The position numbers and the translations under genes are program-made. Positions 1-16,573 of a stretch of 64,000 nt of DNA are shown here, in pieces. Location of the stretch: NCBI GenBank assembly GCA_949752745.1, contig OX457033.1:16896407-16960406 (forward strand), written 5' to 3'. Numbering within the stretch: the stretch's first letter is position 1; every line of letters begins with the position of its first letter. The notes beneath the pieces were generated by a model. The model had not been told where the DNA came from. It saw only the letters and a list, made by a program, of their open reading frames with translations, and did not search any database. The stretch comes from Protula sp. h YS-2021. Lineage: Eukaryota; Annelida; Polychaeta; Sabellida; Serpulidae.

Positions 1-200
1 TGGCGAATCGCCTGGTTTTCAAATTCAACGTTTCTTAAAAACTACTAATTAATTATTAATTTATTAATTAATAACAAATTTATTAACTTCTTAATTCAAT
101 AGTTGCTTTATAAATTGATTAAATAAATTTATTTATGAATTAATAAATTATTAATTAATTAACAAATTAATTAATTAATTAATTATTGTCTATTTCTGAT
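1..200. repeat. AT-rich low-complexity tract
   Basis: Almost entirely A and T, built from overlapping ATTAATTA and TTAATTAAT words. I see no coding content. It lies downstream of the last visible acid sphingomyelinase exon, so it is probably intronic for that minus-strand gene. Confidence 0.6.
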
Positions 201-716
201 TATCTTAACTGATTATAGGCACTACAGCAGAAAAGGCTTCGTTTTCAGTCCTTTGACTGGTATGTTTTGTTGGCAAATATATTAATTCTTGGGGGACATC
301 TGTGAGTGCGTACGCACGGAGAAGATCGGCTGGGGATATCCGTAGCTTCTCGTGCACTACTTTTATAGTCAAAGGATGACGTAACACGCCTTGTGCGAGG
401 CGCAGGCTAGAGGGGTGGGGGTGGAGAGTGGGCGGACTTCATCTAATCTCATCATTTGCTGCGTAACTTTATGGATGATAACTTCTCTGACTTGCTCATA
501 TGCAAATTACTTAATTTTAAATATTTTTCTCTCATGTTTGCCAAACGTTGAAACATTATTTGTTTTTCGAAACAAATCCCTTCTCTGCTTCTCTTATATA
601 ACAGACTTTGAGGATGACTTCTTGTTTATTTCCTCCTCTTCATTTCTTTTCTTTTTTTTTTTTTTTTTTTGTCTTTCTTTGTTTTATTTTTGGCTGCGTC
701 TACCTGTCTGCATTAC

Positions 717-3724
<3,008 letters not shown>

Positions 3725-3769
3725 GGTGGTCGGAGCTTCATATGAGATTGACCGTGGTATGCCCTTTAA

Positions 3770-3775
3770 TTTATA
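3770..3775 (-). promoter_or_regulatory. candidate TATA box of the sphingomyelinase gene
   Basis: Minus-strand TATAAA inside CATATAAATTAAAGG, 46-51 bases upstream of the ATG at 3724. This would put transcription start roughly 20 bases before the ATG. Seen directly; function is inferred from position. Confidence 0.45.
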
Positions 3776-4407
3776 TGGCTGTCGAGAAAAAATGGAAATA
3801 TAGCGGTTTGTCAGAATGCAAGGGCGTAGCAACGCTTCAAGAGATCTAAACCCCTCCCCCAGCCCCACCCCTGACCAACCCCTTCCTACTCATTTTTTTC
3901 ACTAATACTAATAACAGAAATGGCAATGAATGGTTTGAATAAAAATAAAAGAAAATATTTATCATTGACACAAAACTTAATTCGAAGGACAAACATAATC
4001 TGTTGATCACTGGGGGTTGGGAGGCTGGTCGTGGGTAGGAGGTCCATCGGTAGTGTTCGTGAGAAATTGCATGTGTTTGATAAGCTTACATGATAGGTAC
4101 GTCTTGTTTTCAAACAAGACGGCGGACGCGGCGATTGCTCAAGTCCACTTATTTTGTTCTCGCCTTGCTTTGCCGGCACAAGGCGTGTGAATAACCGGAA
4201 GCGCACCCGTCTACTAGGAAATAAAAAGCGCACCAGTCTACCAGGAAATAAAATGTTCGGTACCAAATCGAGGAGCACATGTCACGCCACTTCCCAAAGA
4301 GCCATCGCGTCCCCAGTAGGCATTGGTTTGAGGACGTCTCATGGTTTGGCAAACTCCGGGTGAACAACTTGTATCGGTGTTAGGGAGAGTTGTGATAAAA
4401 GAACACA

Positions 4408-4512
<105 letters not shown>

Positions 4513-7500
4513 ATGTAATAAAAGGCTGGCCTTGCATAAGAAAGCTCTAGAGAAAGAAAAATTCGGAGAACTAGGACACACATATGCACATATCAAACTC
4601 CTAAAATTGAGGTACGGAAAGTGAAACGATATGTTGTATGTGTTGTACAATTAGGTTAGATTATACAGATCACAATATTCTTTTTTTTATCTTTAGGGGG
4701 GATAGGGGGTCTCAGCTTTCTTTTGTCCTTCAGTATTTTATAGCCAATGAATGTAAAATTGTGAAAACTTGGTCTTTGTTCAGTGGGAAGTTTGTCAGTG
4801 GTTTGTCAAGAATTTGGGTCATCAGGGTCTTGACGAATTTCTGACCAATGCCTCGGCTCACAGTGACAAAAACTTGTCGGAAGCTTGTCACAGATTTGCC
4901 AAGTATTGCAGTCACTATAAAGTCGTAACCTTTTCAAAATAACTGAAAACACGATGGTATTCTTTCTGAGTTTTTTTTTTAAGATTTTATGAATTTTACC
5001 AGAAGTTTCAAATTATAACGTCTTAAAATATTCTTTAATGAATAAGCCGTAATGTACGTGCACACATATTCTCTGTATGTTTTGAATTAAGTTGTGATAT
5101 TTGTAAAATGCTTGCTAAATTTGTGAGCATTGTATTATATCGCCCACTGCTCCGATGAACAATGTGTATCGTGTACTTATTGACATATAATTAAACAAGA
5201 GTGAATGGATTCGATAATTTTTATGCTTACCGTCACAAAACCTGATGATTTAACTATAAAAAAATCCTCAACATACGCGTGCAATAAGTAAACAATAATG
5301 TGCAACATATTATACAGGAAAAATTGTAAAACTACTTGTCATACACTTGTCAGAAACTTGTCATTAGTTCCTCAACATGGATAATTTTAAGGTGAAAGGA
5401 CTGACCTCTTGGTTTCAAGCCTTGTAATGCTTCGACCGTCAAAAATTTTTTAAAAATCTTTTAAAGATGTCAAGAAGAGTCCAACTTCAATCATTACTTC
5501 AGAAATCAGTAAATAAAACAATGATATCAATTGTCAAATAAAAGAATAGAAAAATGTCACTGATATCATTAAAGCACATTTTCATACCAAAAATTCGAAA
5601 CGTGTAAAAGGCCTCTACCTGACAATATCATTACGTAATTCGAGATTTGATCAACACTGGTCAAATGACGCCATTTTAAGAATTTTTGGCACTAGTCTTC
5701 AAAATGCTTCTATAATTTTAGATCGCTCTCGGTTTTTATTAACGTTCCCAAGGTAGTTCTCTCTTGAAATATAATTTTTCTTTATTTGTTTTTAGCCATT
5801 TTTTAATGTTTCTCCTCCCGTAATTTTGATGGATTGCCTTCGAATCCCCCGCAGCAAAGAGCATATGTGTTGGAGTTCTCCTAAAGAGATGTTAGACGAC
5901 TCCCGGTTTATGGTCATCGATGTGATCATTATTAGGCCTAAAGGGCCGAAAATGAGGTCAGAATCTAAACGCTTTTCGAGATAAGAGCCAATTTTCGATG
6001 TTTTGCCTTCGCCTTAGACAACAAATTTAAAAGCGCTCTCATTTTCCCAATATTTGGAAGATCGAAAAAAGTAGCTTTACCAGAGAGGGCTGCATAGACA
6101 ACAATCTTTAAAAAAAATTAAGGAATCCCATCAAAATTCTGGAGTATTTTGAAAAGTGGCTATGGAAAAATGTAAAAAAAAAAAAGATTCCATCGCAGGA
6201 TCACCAAAAAGTGTAACAGAGGCATATCCAGGAACTTTGTCAAAATTGTATGAGAAGAAGCGTTTTTCTGAATGAAAGTTTACGCATGCGTACACAGGCG
6301 ATGGATGCCCCAACAGATATGGCTAGACGAGCCCGACAAAGTCAGAAACGATTGCACCTAGAGCCATTTACACTTCATCTTCAAACTCCTCAAAACTGAA
6401 CCTTTACTATGAAGTATAACTGTAACATCTTGATTTCTTATAATTGGACCCCGCTTAATTTTTATCCTGTTCAGCTTAACAAATTTGGCCAAGTTGGCTT
6501 AGTCAAAATTGGAAAAACGTGGTCTATCCTGGTAGTGGTTGTAGAAACAGTGATTTGAACCTCATTTTGTGTGCTTATTGCTGTATTATGGTGAGATTGT
6601 ATTCTATCAGAAATGTCACAACTGTTCACAATGTCCCTGGATATTCTTGTTTCAAAATAATGAAAAGATTTCCCAACTTTTGTTATATCTGATTAACTAG
6701 ATCAGGGCTGATCACAATGTCCTTGGACAATATTGTTATTTTATGTTTTCAAATCGTTATAATTTTGTCAAATATTCTTTATTCGGGTAGTTCGTCAGTC
6801 ATTTGTCAAAGATAGTTTGCCAAGAAATTGACAAATTGTAAATTAGGATTTGACAAATATGTGACAAGAAAATGACAAGTCAGTGAGAAAGGGAATTCTT
6901 TGACAAAGTTATAGTGTTGAGTTGGTCATCGTCAGGTTGACGAATTTTGAGTCGACAGTCAATTTGACTATTTTTGGAGAATCTGTGACATATTGACAAG
7001 CTAGAATTGACGGAATGCTGACAAATCATGGACAGAAGTAAAGCATGACCAATTATTGAAAGCCTGTAAACTAAAGAATTAATTTATAACAAAATATTGA
7101 CATTTTTTTTGAATTTGTTGAACTGGGCGTCGTCAAAGGGACAAGGCAAATTAATAAGTCCTTTGTCAATTCGACAACTTTTCATACAAATTTTTGTGAA
7201 AACTCCACAGTATGATGTGTGTGGATATAGTCCCACCAACGGGGGATCAACTAAAATAAGCCAGTTGTAGGGTGTTCCTATCATTGGGTCCTTCATTATG
7301 AGATGGTCGTGTTTGCGGGTTTGTTCTATCCCCGGGTTCTCCTGTACTGAAACTTCATATCATTGTAAATAGACGCATAAGCTCTTATCTGATAAGAGTA
7401 GTGCTGTAATTTGACCTTATTTTTTTTTTTGCTAAAACATCAAAGAAATGCGAGTGCGACATCGAGATGGCGTCTCAAATATTCCAGTGTTGAGTCTATT

Positions 7501-8557
7501 TTTGTCGCCTTGCTTTGACGTTTCAAGTCGTAGCTTGATACAGCGACAATGTTTTCAGCCCCACAGTGGCTGCACCACTGCCACCCCCGCAAAAAGTGAA
7601 CAATGTGACGATACCAGAATAACAGAAATTGAATCCTCTTTTCGCCTTTAAGAAATGAAGAGTTTTTTTCTTGGGATGGGGAGGGGGGTAGGGTTGGTCG
7701 TATTCACTGTTTGAGTTTATATAACACTGAATAAATATTGTGATTGAGTAATATCAGCTAAGCGATCGTTAACTATCAATATTTCAATAAAGTTATTAAT
7801 TATATTCAACGGAGAGATTATTTACATGATAAGCTTTTCTCTTAATAAGAACAGAAAACTCGGAAAAGGTACGCAGTGAGAGCTCGCACAAAGCTCTGCT
7901 GTATGCTGTGCTGTCGTTAAATGCTACGCATTTACTTGCAAAAAAATTCACTCTTTTCACATGGCGTTTTAACAAAGAAAACGAAAGCAAAGACGAAAAT
8001 AAAAAGTGACATGCACATGTTCAGATTAAGCTCTTCATAAGTCCCAGGTTTCATGGTCGTAGGGCCCATAGTGTCAGAGAAGAAGAAGACACCAAAAATC
8101 GGAAAAAGTGTCAAGAAGAAAAAAAAAGGACGAATTTTGCTCGCACAAATTCATATAACCCTTGCAAGCCAAAGGCTTGTCAAGTGTTAATAATAAAGCA
8201 TTTGTTTTGCTATAGTTTATTTGATGCATTAACAAAATTTATGCGTTAAACAAAACAATTTCGCTGTTATATTCATTCAACGGTAACTGTTCCCTTCGAA
8301 ACAATATTTTATGCACAAATACCTGAACTGAGACCGAGGCGTTATCACGATTTCTTTTAACAGCTACATTTGATATCTCATAAAATCGGAAACCTATGAA
8401 ACCGCAAATAAAATCCCGTGAAGGCGGAAATTTTGTGACTAATGACCACTTAAACAGCACGAACAATAATTTCTTATTACTGAATAAACATGTGCTTCAC
8501 CTTAAAATGTTTCCGATCCAAGTGTATCTACAGGTAGGAATTTTCCAGCAACTTTTT

Positions 8558-8794
8558 TCATGAACTGCTTTCTATCGAGGAAGAAGAATACATGAATTGA
8601 TGAAACGCGTCATGTGGGAATAAAGCCTTGTCGAAAGTTCCTCCGCGAACATAGCTTGGTGCATCCAAACGTTGCAATTTGATGTAGTTTTCTTCCTGTA
8701 GTATCTTTAACTTGGAAGCAAAGACAAAAATGTTTGGATGCGCCCCATGGAATTGCTGTTTGAACGTAAGATCTCTAACTACTGCATAACCCAC
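8558..8794 (-). pseudogene. MULE/FLYWCH-type transposase C-terminal fragment
   Basis: A minus-strand frame of 78 codons contains FHGAHPNIFVFASKLKILQE. This resembles the segment after the catalytic core in Mutator-like transposases and FLYWCH-associated proteins, where a histidine-proline-asparagine (HPNI) stretch begins a helix ending in K-E-Q/E. No catalytic DDE residues or zinc finger are visible nearby, so this is a relic or a single exon. The assignment is by motif memory only. Confidence 0.4.
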
Positions 8795-8974
8795 AGCGAG
8801 CTCTTTGATACTGAAATTGATAATGATGCAACTAATCGAAATTTGCGCTTTCGTAAATTTGAACCTTCATGTATTTGCGTTTTTGTATAATTTGCGGTTT
8901 CATAAGTCAACCTATAAAATACCTTCATGAGAAACGTGTTTAAGCTCCCGGAGAAGGGTGGGTTGCACCCAAGT

Positions 8975-9205
8975 ACTAAGTGGTTTTGATAAAATACCCC
9001 CTTTTTAACCAAACGTTGAGTGAAATTCCGAAATAACCCTATTTTTAGGAAACACGGAGTACTGAATAAAAAATACCCCCATTTTAAAAGAAAGTGGCAC
9101 TCGCGGACCACGAAATTACCCCATTCTCCGCGTGTTTTTTTTTTTTTTTTTTGGACATGCATGGTAACACATAAGATACCAAGTGCCCCCCCCCCCCTCC
9201 TCCTT
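8975..9205 (+). repeat. dispersed repeat family R1, copy 1
   Basis: Shares an ordered series of words with 37122-37405 and 44098-44362: CTTTTTAACCAAACG, then a segment like GTGAAATTCCGAAA, GAGTACTGAATAAA, a C-rich run, a long T tract, and ATGGTAACACATA-GATA followed by AAGTG(G)CCC. All three copies have the same orientation. It is non-coding, and its length of about 230-280 bp fits a SINE or MITE, though I cannot see a tRNA head or TIRs. Confidence 0.6.
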
Positions 9206-9767
9206 TGGACTTAGAGTGTAGTTGAATAGCTAAGTACCAAATATAATACTTTTGCTTAACACATGATGGGACCAATTCTCTTCCTTTGATGCCGTAATGT
9301 AATGGGGATGTCATATTTACCATGCGTATCCAAAAAAGGGGAAAAAAGGGGATAATTAGGACGCCAGACCCGGTGTGCACGGAGTGTCAATTAGGTTAAG
9401 GCGGTTCCGTAGTAACAATACAGCGTATGGATGGTACCGATTTGTTACTTCGGCCCAGTTTACGTCATATTAACGTTTGTTACCAAAATACCTTCTTGGA
9501 ATTCTTAGAGATATCGTTAATTTTTCTATTTTTCCCTCTAATGTTGCAGTGATTAAAAAAGGCAAAAGTCGATTCAGATTTACGCTTTGCGCGACATTTA
9601 TTTTTTTTTTGCACTAGTGAGCCACATTTTCATGAGCCAAACCATATGAACTTTTACTTTGTAATAAGGAATAAACTTTGTATTTTATCTTTAATTGATT
9701 GTGCATAATATGAATATCTACTGCATTCATGTTTGATAAATTTAACAGACTTCTTGTTTTATATTAC

Positions 9768-10135
9768 AATTATGAACGCCATAGAACTTCATATAAGCAC
9801 TATCAACCATGCCATTTACTGTACGATGTCAATTATGAACATCATGGGACCTAAACAAGCACACACGTATGTCATGTACTGTACAGTGCCAATTATGAAC
9901 ATCACAGGACCTCAAACAAGCACACACGCATACCATATACTGTACAATGCCAATTATGAACATCATAGGACCTCAAACAAGCACACACGCATGCCATATA
10001 CTGTACAATGCCAATTATGAACATCATAGGTCCTCAAACAAGCACATACGTATGTCATGTACTGTTCAATGCCAATTATGAACATCATAGGACCTAAAAC
10101 AAGCACACACGCATGCCATGCACTGTACATAATCC
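9768..10135 (+). repeat. 60/61-bp tandem repeat, about 6 copies
   Basis: AATTATGAACATCATAGGAC recurs at 9768 (diverged), 9831, 9891, 9952, 10013 and 10074, followed each time by CAAACAAGCACACACG and a CATGCCATATACTGTACAAT-like segment. A frame runs through several units, but nothing suggests it is a gene. Confidence 0.9.
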
Positions 10136-10679
10136 AAATTCTAATTAAGCAACTGCGTCACTACTTGCTGCATCATAAAGCGGTGATAAATACTACATTG
10201 CACACGAACAACTGTCTATCACATTCACTCAAGCCAGCTCGCTTTTGCAAAGTCTTATTTTCAACATTTTTGTGTTAATTCTAAATAATACTGAAGTTAT
10301 AGTCCAAGTCTCTGTGTTCATCATTCACCGGTTTCACAGTGCTTATGCACATGCAGTTAGCCTATTGCCGAATATTTTCTCTTATTTTCTTGAAAAAAAT
10401 ATAATTTTTTCTGAAGAGAACTATGGAAGACAGCGGTCTGCAGCGTTTTTTCAAAGCCGCCTTTTTTCCAAGTTTGCGGTGCATCTTGTGCTACTCTTTT
10501 GTTCACCTGAAAAAAAATGTTCAAATAGCCATGTCCGAATTTAATGTTTCTGAGATGTAACGATAAGCAGAATTCTAAAATGGGCAGACGAAAACCAGCT
10601 CCGGAGTTAATATACAAAAAAGCTCAGTCGACTCTACTTTTGTGTCAAGCATGGTATTTACTTAAATTATCATCTAATA
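10136..10679. other. 3' flank of the ankyrin-caspase gene
   Basis: No gene is recognised. This would contain the 3' UTR of the minus-strand gene ending at 10680. I could not identify a clear AATAAA signal. Confidence 0.35.
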
Positions 10680-13600
10680 TTAAGTAACACGGAATAATGC
10701 AATAAGTTTAACTTTGAATTGCAGTGGTGACGGAAGACATTCTGAATGTACCTCTGTAAGCATATCCAGCAAATGCATATCGCGTGCATGTTGCTCAAAT
10801 ATTTCACAAAGTGCCGTGATATATCTTGAACCAGCTTGGGTATGTCTGTAACTCCTGAACCCTGAATAAATTCCAAGATTAGCCTTCACGTATAAAGTAT
10901 TGATTTTGTCGCAACCAAAGTTAATGTTAATTTTATTTTAACTGTTAGATGTTATATGTCAATTAAGTGCCCTCAACATGTTTGGCTATTAGAAATTACT
11001 GTTAAGAATTTGCATAACGATTTGCATATTAATTTTAATTTGCATTTCAATCATACCCAGCAAACATTAAGACGTCAGAATGACGTCGGGTCGGGGTCGT
11101 GACCCGACGTTTCCGACGACGGACTGACGTGCCGATTTTGGTTGTATATGAAATGGAACCGACGTCGGGTTTTCAACGTCAGAAAGACGTCGGGTTCCGA
11201 CCTAAATCCGAGATCGGAATTAAGTCGGTTTTAGGTTGTATATGAAATTGGAACCGACGTCGGATTCTGACCTGAAACTGACTAGAGTTATATAATTAAC
11301 AGATAATTACTTATTCAACTGCTGTGGTGAAATACATACGAAAGCATTTCATTTTTACAATATAGGAAGAAAAATACCGACGCGCCATCAAAATTCTAAA
11401 ATTTTCATGTAAAACTTACTTTTTTTCTTCCTCTTTTTTAAAATGACTTCCATTTCCGGTGAGCGATAATAACTTTCATCGCTTTTTGGTCGCTTTCGGA
11501 ATGACGTCAGAAAACGACGTCGCTTCGACGTCGAAATAAAGTGGGGTTTTTGGGAAATAGGTCAGAATATGGTTGTGAAGTCGTTGCGACCAAAATCCAA
11601 CCTTTTTATAACCAAAAAAAGAAGTCGGTTGTTTGCTGGGTAGTATCTCTATATTTAAATTACGAATCAATACTTATGTATGCTCTGAAGGTTAAAAATA
11701 TACCTTTGACCGTGTTATTGCGGAAAGAACGAAAACCAAAAATTAAGAACTAGAGGATCAGTGAGGCGGGATCCCCCGTGTAAAACATAATGTCATTGGA
11801 TGGTAGTAAATTCAATGAAATTGAAAACCCTACATTACCCAACAATTTTCTATCGATTTAAACAATAACACAATGTTGCACACCTACAATATATATTTTT
11901 TCACTGCATAAAGTTTCAGAACGCTGGAAAGAATAGTTTTGGAGAATGGGTCTTGACAAAATCTATCTCCGTGCAAACAGGTTTACATAAAAATATGTAT
12001 TATTTTAGTATTTTTGACAATTTTCGGCCAATTTCAAAAATAATACGACGTTGCCCATGTACAATATATATGTTACAGGGAAACTGTGATTTCAGAGAAA
12101 CTATAGTTTCCCTAGGGAAACTATACTTTCCCTGACCGAACAAGGGAAACTATAGTTTCCCTAAAAATTTTCTGGGAAACTATAGTTTCCCTGAATTTTA
12201 CCACGCAAAACGTTAAAGATTCCCTGAAATAGCTGAACATCTGGAAACTAGGCAAGTATTAATAAAACACATTGCTCTAACTTCACTTTTATTCCTTCAT
12301 ATCTTTCCCTTCAATTACAATACAATTATTCACTTGTGTGGCATTATATTTCGATTCAAATTCAAAAATGTTACAATGGAAAAACGCAAACAACACATAC
12401 ACTTTGCATCATACAAACATCAGCTATTCATAATAATAATGATAAAAATATAATATCAAATACACATTGACTCGCTCTTCACAGAAATGAAGGTTTTACT
12501 CGTGCTTGTTTCCACACGACAAGCTGGCATGGCAACGAGAGTTGCACATCTCTCGTGCCTTAAAGCATTTACAACGACTGGTTCCGCACCGTTTGCTCCC
12601 AGAGCAATTGCACTTTACAAAATCCTTGCCCCCCACATTTTGATTCAAATTTGACTGCCTGGCGCAGGGAAAGTTCACAATCCAAAGCTAAATCACTTTC
12701 AAACAATAACTTGTGCTTACAAATGTCAAACTGGTTTCTGGAAAATTTCCCTTTGAGAACCCCACAACGAACCGCCAAAACAGACATGTCATTTTCATCG
12801 CGACTTCTAATAATTCCTAAAATGTTGCGGGGATCACATCGGCCCCGATCTACGAGGGGAATTGGGATGGTCACATTGTCTCCGGACTCCCCAGAGGACA
12901 TAACAACGCGGCTGCGCTTGACCATACGTGCGGCTTGATCCATTTGCGCTGCCGCGACGCTTTCTTTTAGCTGAAATTTGACGTTGTCCGTCCAGTAATG
13001 GACCTGTTGGACTGATGCCGGAACCGCTGCTGCCACCATCGCCACTGCCGGAATCGCCATCGCCACCACCGCCAGAGCCATCATCGCCACCACTGCTGGA
13101 ATCGCCATCGCCACCACTGCCAGAATCGCCATTACCGCCACTACCAGAACCGCCATCGCTACCACTGCCGGAATTGCCATCGCCACCACCGCCAGAGCCA
13201 TCATCGCCACCACTGCTGGAATCGCCATCGCCACCACTGCCAGAATCGCCATCACCACCACTGCCAGAACCGCCATCGCCACTTGATCTCTGTTGTACAA
13301 TGGCCAAGAGATCGTCCTCATTTTCAAGTGTTTCCAGAATCTCGGCAGGTAAATTTGCAGATGCAAGACCGGTGACCTTCGTGTCGGAACTAAATAGAGC
13401 GGCAAAAAGCGAACATTTGATGCCACTGTGAAAACTGTAGTTCTTTTGGAATTGAACAAACTTAAGCCCCAAAGCCCAATTTGTTGAATTGTTGTCTCCG
13501 AGCCATGCAATCAATATGTCTTTGATGTCACAATTTGCTCTTTCAACGGACCCCTGACTCTGTGGGTGGCGAGGTTTTCCATGGACAATTTTCAGATCTT

Positions 13601-16479
13601 GCCAAAGAATTTTCAGTTCGGACACTACCTGGGCGGTAAACTCTGAACCGTTGTCAGACTGAAGTATTACTGGAGCGCCAAAATTTAAATCACATCCAAA
13701 AGTGGAAAAGCAACGCAAGCTGCTCTTTTGCTTGGCAAGGGACGAAGTACGCAAAATTAAGTCAAATGATCCTGGTAGACCATAATAAACTTGAACTCGC
13801 CATGTGGCATGGACTGCATGTCGATGAGGTCCACTTGACCTCTTGAGCAAAATTCCGTGGTTAGAAGGGGACGTACCACAGTTCCTTTTGTAGTCGGACG
13901 CTTTTTCTTTCGTTCGCATTCAGTACAAAAGGATTTGAATAGAGCAATTGCATCTTCGGTAATATTTGCGTATTTTTTCCGAATTTCTTTTACCATTTTA
14001 TCTCTGCCACCATGGCCAGTGGCAATGTTAGCCCTTTTGATAACGTCATACATTTGCTCCACAGGCACGGAGTATTTTGGTTCATCGTTTTCTGAATTTT
14101 GTTTTTTGATAATTTTCTGAACGTCACCACCAGAAAGCACATCGTACTTCCTAAGCACGTGTCGCTGTCTGCTGTTTCTTGAGTTTGCATTCTTGGCCTC
14201 CAGAATTTCAGTCAGAAAAATTTCGTAGTCATGCTTAGCCAGAAGCAGATTTTTTGTCGGGTCCACCTTGGCCGAAAGAGCTTGAAGAAGTTCTCCAGTA
14301 AAGCGGTTTTCTATGTCATCCATGTCTGATCAGTATTCTTGCAGGTAATTTCGAGTTATGCTTGATGAATATTTTTACTCTCTTATATAGCAAACGGCTT
14401 AATCCATCAAATACCGGAGTTAAGCTAGAATCCTGATGAAATGATCGTCTCCGGAGAAATCGTTGACAATGCATCACAGAAACTTAATTTAAAAAATGTA
14501 ATTCAAATCGCCTGATCATTAAGCCATAAAAATCTTTCATGCATAATTGTAATTACTAATTGCATTTCCTGAAAGGTTAATAGTTTCTTTTATGTATAAT
14601 TGCCATTTTGTAATCGTAAATCATTGTGTTACAACGTCAATTGCTCTTGTTTCGATCACCTATGAAGTGCAATTCCAGCTTGTGATTGGCATTGATAAAG
14701 CAAAAACGCTGTCTTTTATGTCGAGATAAAAAAACCATTTGAGTAACTTTCAACTTCACCGAACCTTCATTTCAGGGAATCTGTAACGTTTTGTGTGGTA
14801 AAATTCAGGGAAACTATAGTTTCCCTGAAAAGTTTTAGGGAAACTATAGTTTCCCTGGTTCGGTCAGGGAAAGTATAGTTTCCCTAGGGAAACTATAGTT
14901 TCCCTGAAATCACAGTTTCCCTGTACCATATATATATTTTCACTGCATAAAATTTCAGAACGCTCGATCGAATAGTTTCGGTGAACTCTTTTGGACAAAA
15001 CCTTACTAACAAATTTCCTGAAAAACAGCCACTTTTGAAAAGTCGTATTTTTGAGAATTTTCAGCCGATTTTAAAAATAATACTAAGTTGCACACCTTCA
15101 ATATACGCTCTTACATTGTGCAAAAGGAAACAGCTATACGACAAATACTTTCGGATATATAGCCCGGACACGAGGGTGCACGAAAGCGAACAGACGGACA
15201 GACAAGCTGAAACCCATACCCCCTCGTTACATATGGGAAAATTACAATTTTTATATATGTTTTCATTAATATTTATTACCATGCCATGTTGCATATGAGA
15301 GCAACATATCGGCGTATTTCGGTTTTGACATGCAACAGCTGTTTTCATTGACAGAGGGAGGGGCGTAGTCATGATATTCTCTTTCTTCAGGCTTTTCTTC
15401 TGGAGACCTTTGTTTATCTTCAGGGGGAGTTTTCTGAATATCCTCTTTTGCTACGACCAAAGGCAAAGACTTGAATATCAGTGAAAGATTTTAGGCATCT
15501 GGTTTTGTTTGAAGACATGTGCAAAAGAGCAAGAGTTAAGATTTACTAAGCTGATTAAAACGTCAATCTTCGATGCAGTTTTTTTTTCAATTACAGCATT
15601 TTAGTCAAAAAGATAAGCTTAATAAATATTCATTAGTATTTATAAAAACAATACATGTGATTTCGCGTACTTCCCCGGCATGACTGAACGAAGACAAGTT
15701 TCGGTTTTCCTACTAAGGCCTTGCAACCATCTCCGTTAAATATTTTCAATACTGCATCGTACCGTATGGATTCGCCTTCAATATCGTAAAATTCGTCTGA
15801 TAAACAAAATAAGAATACAAATAACATTCTTAGTCATTCATTTCGCTTTTACAAATGTAACCAAAGCAGTTCGGAGAACCTATTTCCTTTTACATTACGC
15901 CGATATTGTCTTACAAATGTCTCGAAACTTTGCTGAGAAAAGACTTATTATAATATCTTAATGATTAATTTGTGGAAGTTTCCTTGTAGCGGCGATTTTT
16001 CAACACCACAATGCTTGGAGATATTTCAAATAAAAACTATTTATTGTAATATATTTTAATTAGTGGGATTGGAAGTTAAATAATTTATCACATTAAATAG
16101 ACGGCTTGCTGCGCACTCATTTTTGATATATGCAATTAAGGTGCATGATTCCATGAATCAAATTTAAATCTGGTTGAATTACGGTAGTTCCAGTCCCATG
16201 ATTGCATTCAAACCAATACTGAATAAATAGCACAAATTTTGTGTAAATTTGTTTGAAACCTTGCAAAATAGGTAAGTGTTAATAACCTTATATTGAGGGA
16301 TAACACCTCAAACAGTATATGGTGCATATGCGTTATTATAAAACAAGTGACCTCTTGAGAGAGCTCTTGAGAGAGCTATGTATAAACGAGTCAATGGAGC
16401 TATGTATAAACGAGTCAACTACACAGTAAACAAAAAATGAATGATCCTATAGCATAGTGAATATAATATTTTTGTTTTA

Positions 16480-16573
<94 letters not shown>

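Noticed and set aside
205..387. Minus-strand 60-codon frame near the left edge (DLLRAYALTDVPQELIYLPT)
   Set aside because: It does not match the next expected sphingomyelinase segment (a TGD metal motif), and no acceptor/donor pair in the right phase was found.
13015..13431. Plus-strand Pro/Ser-rich frame opposite the integrase gene
   Set aside because: It is the antisense shadow of the Gly/Ser/Asp-rich repeat in the minus-strand integrase; there is no independent start or splice support.
12569..13510. Valine/alanine-rich repeat protein ([17 protein letters not shown])
   Set aside because: It is a wrong-frame reading of the integrase linker repeat. Only its last part ([20 protein letters not shown] onward) belongs to the integrase after a frame change.
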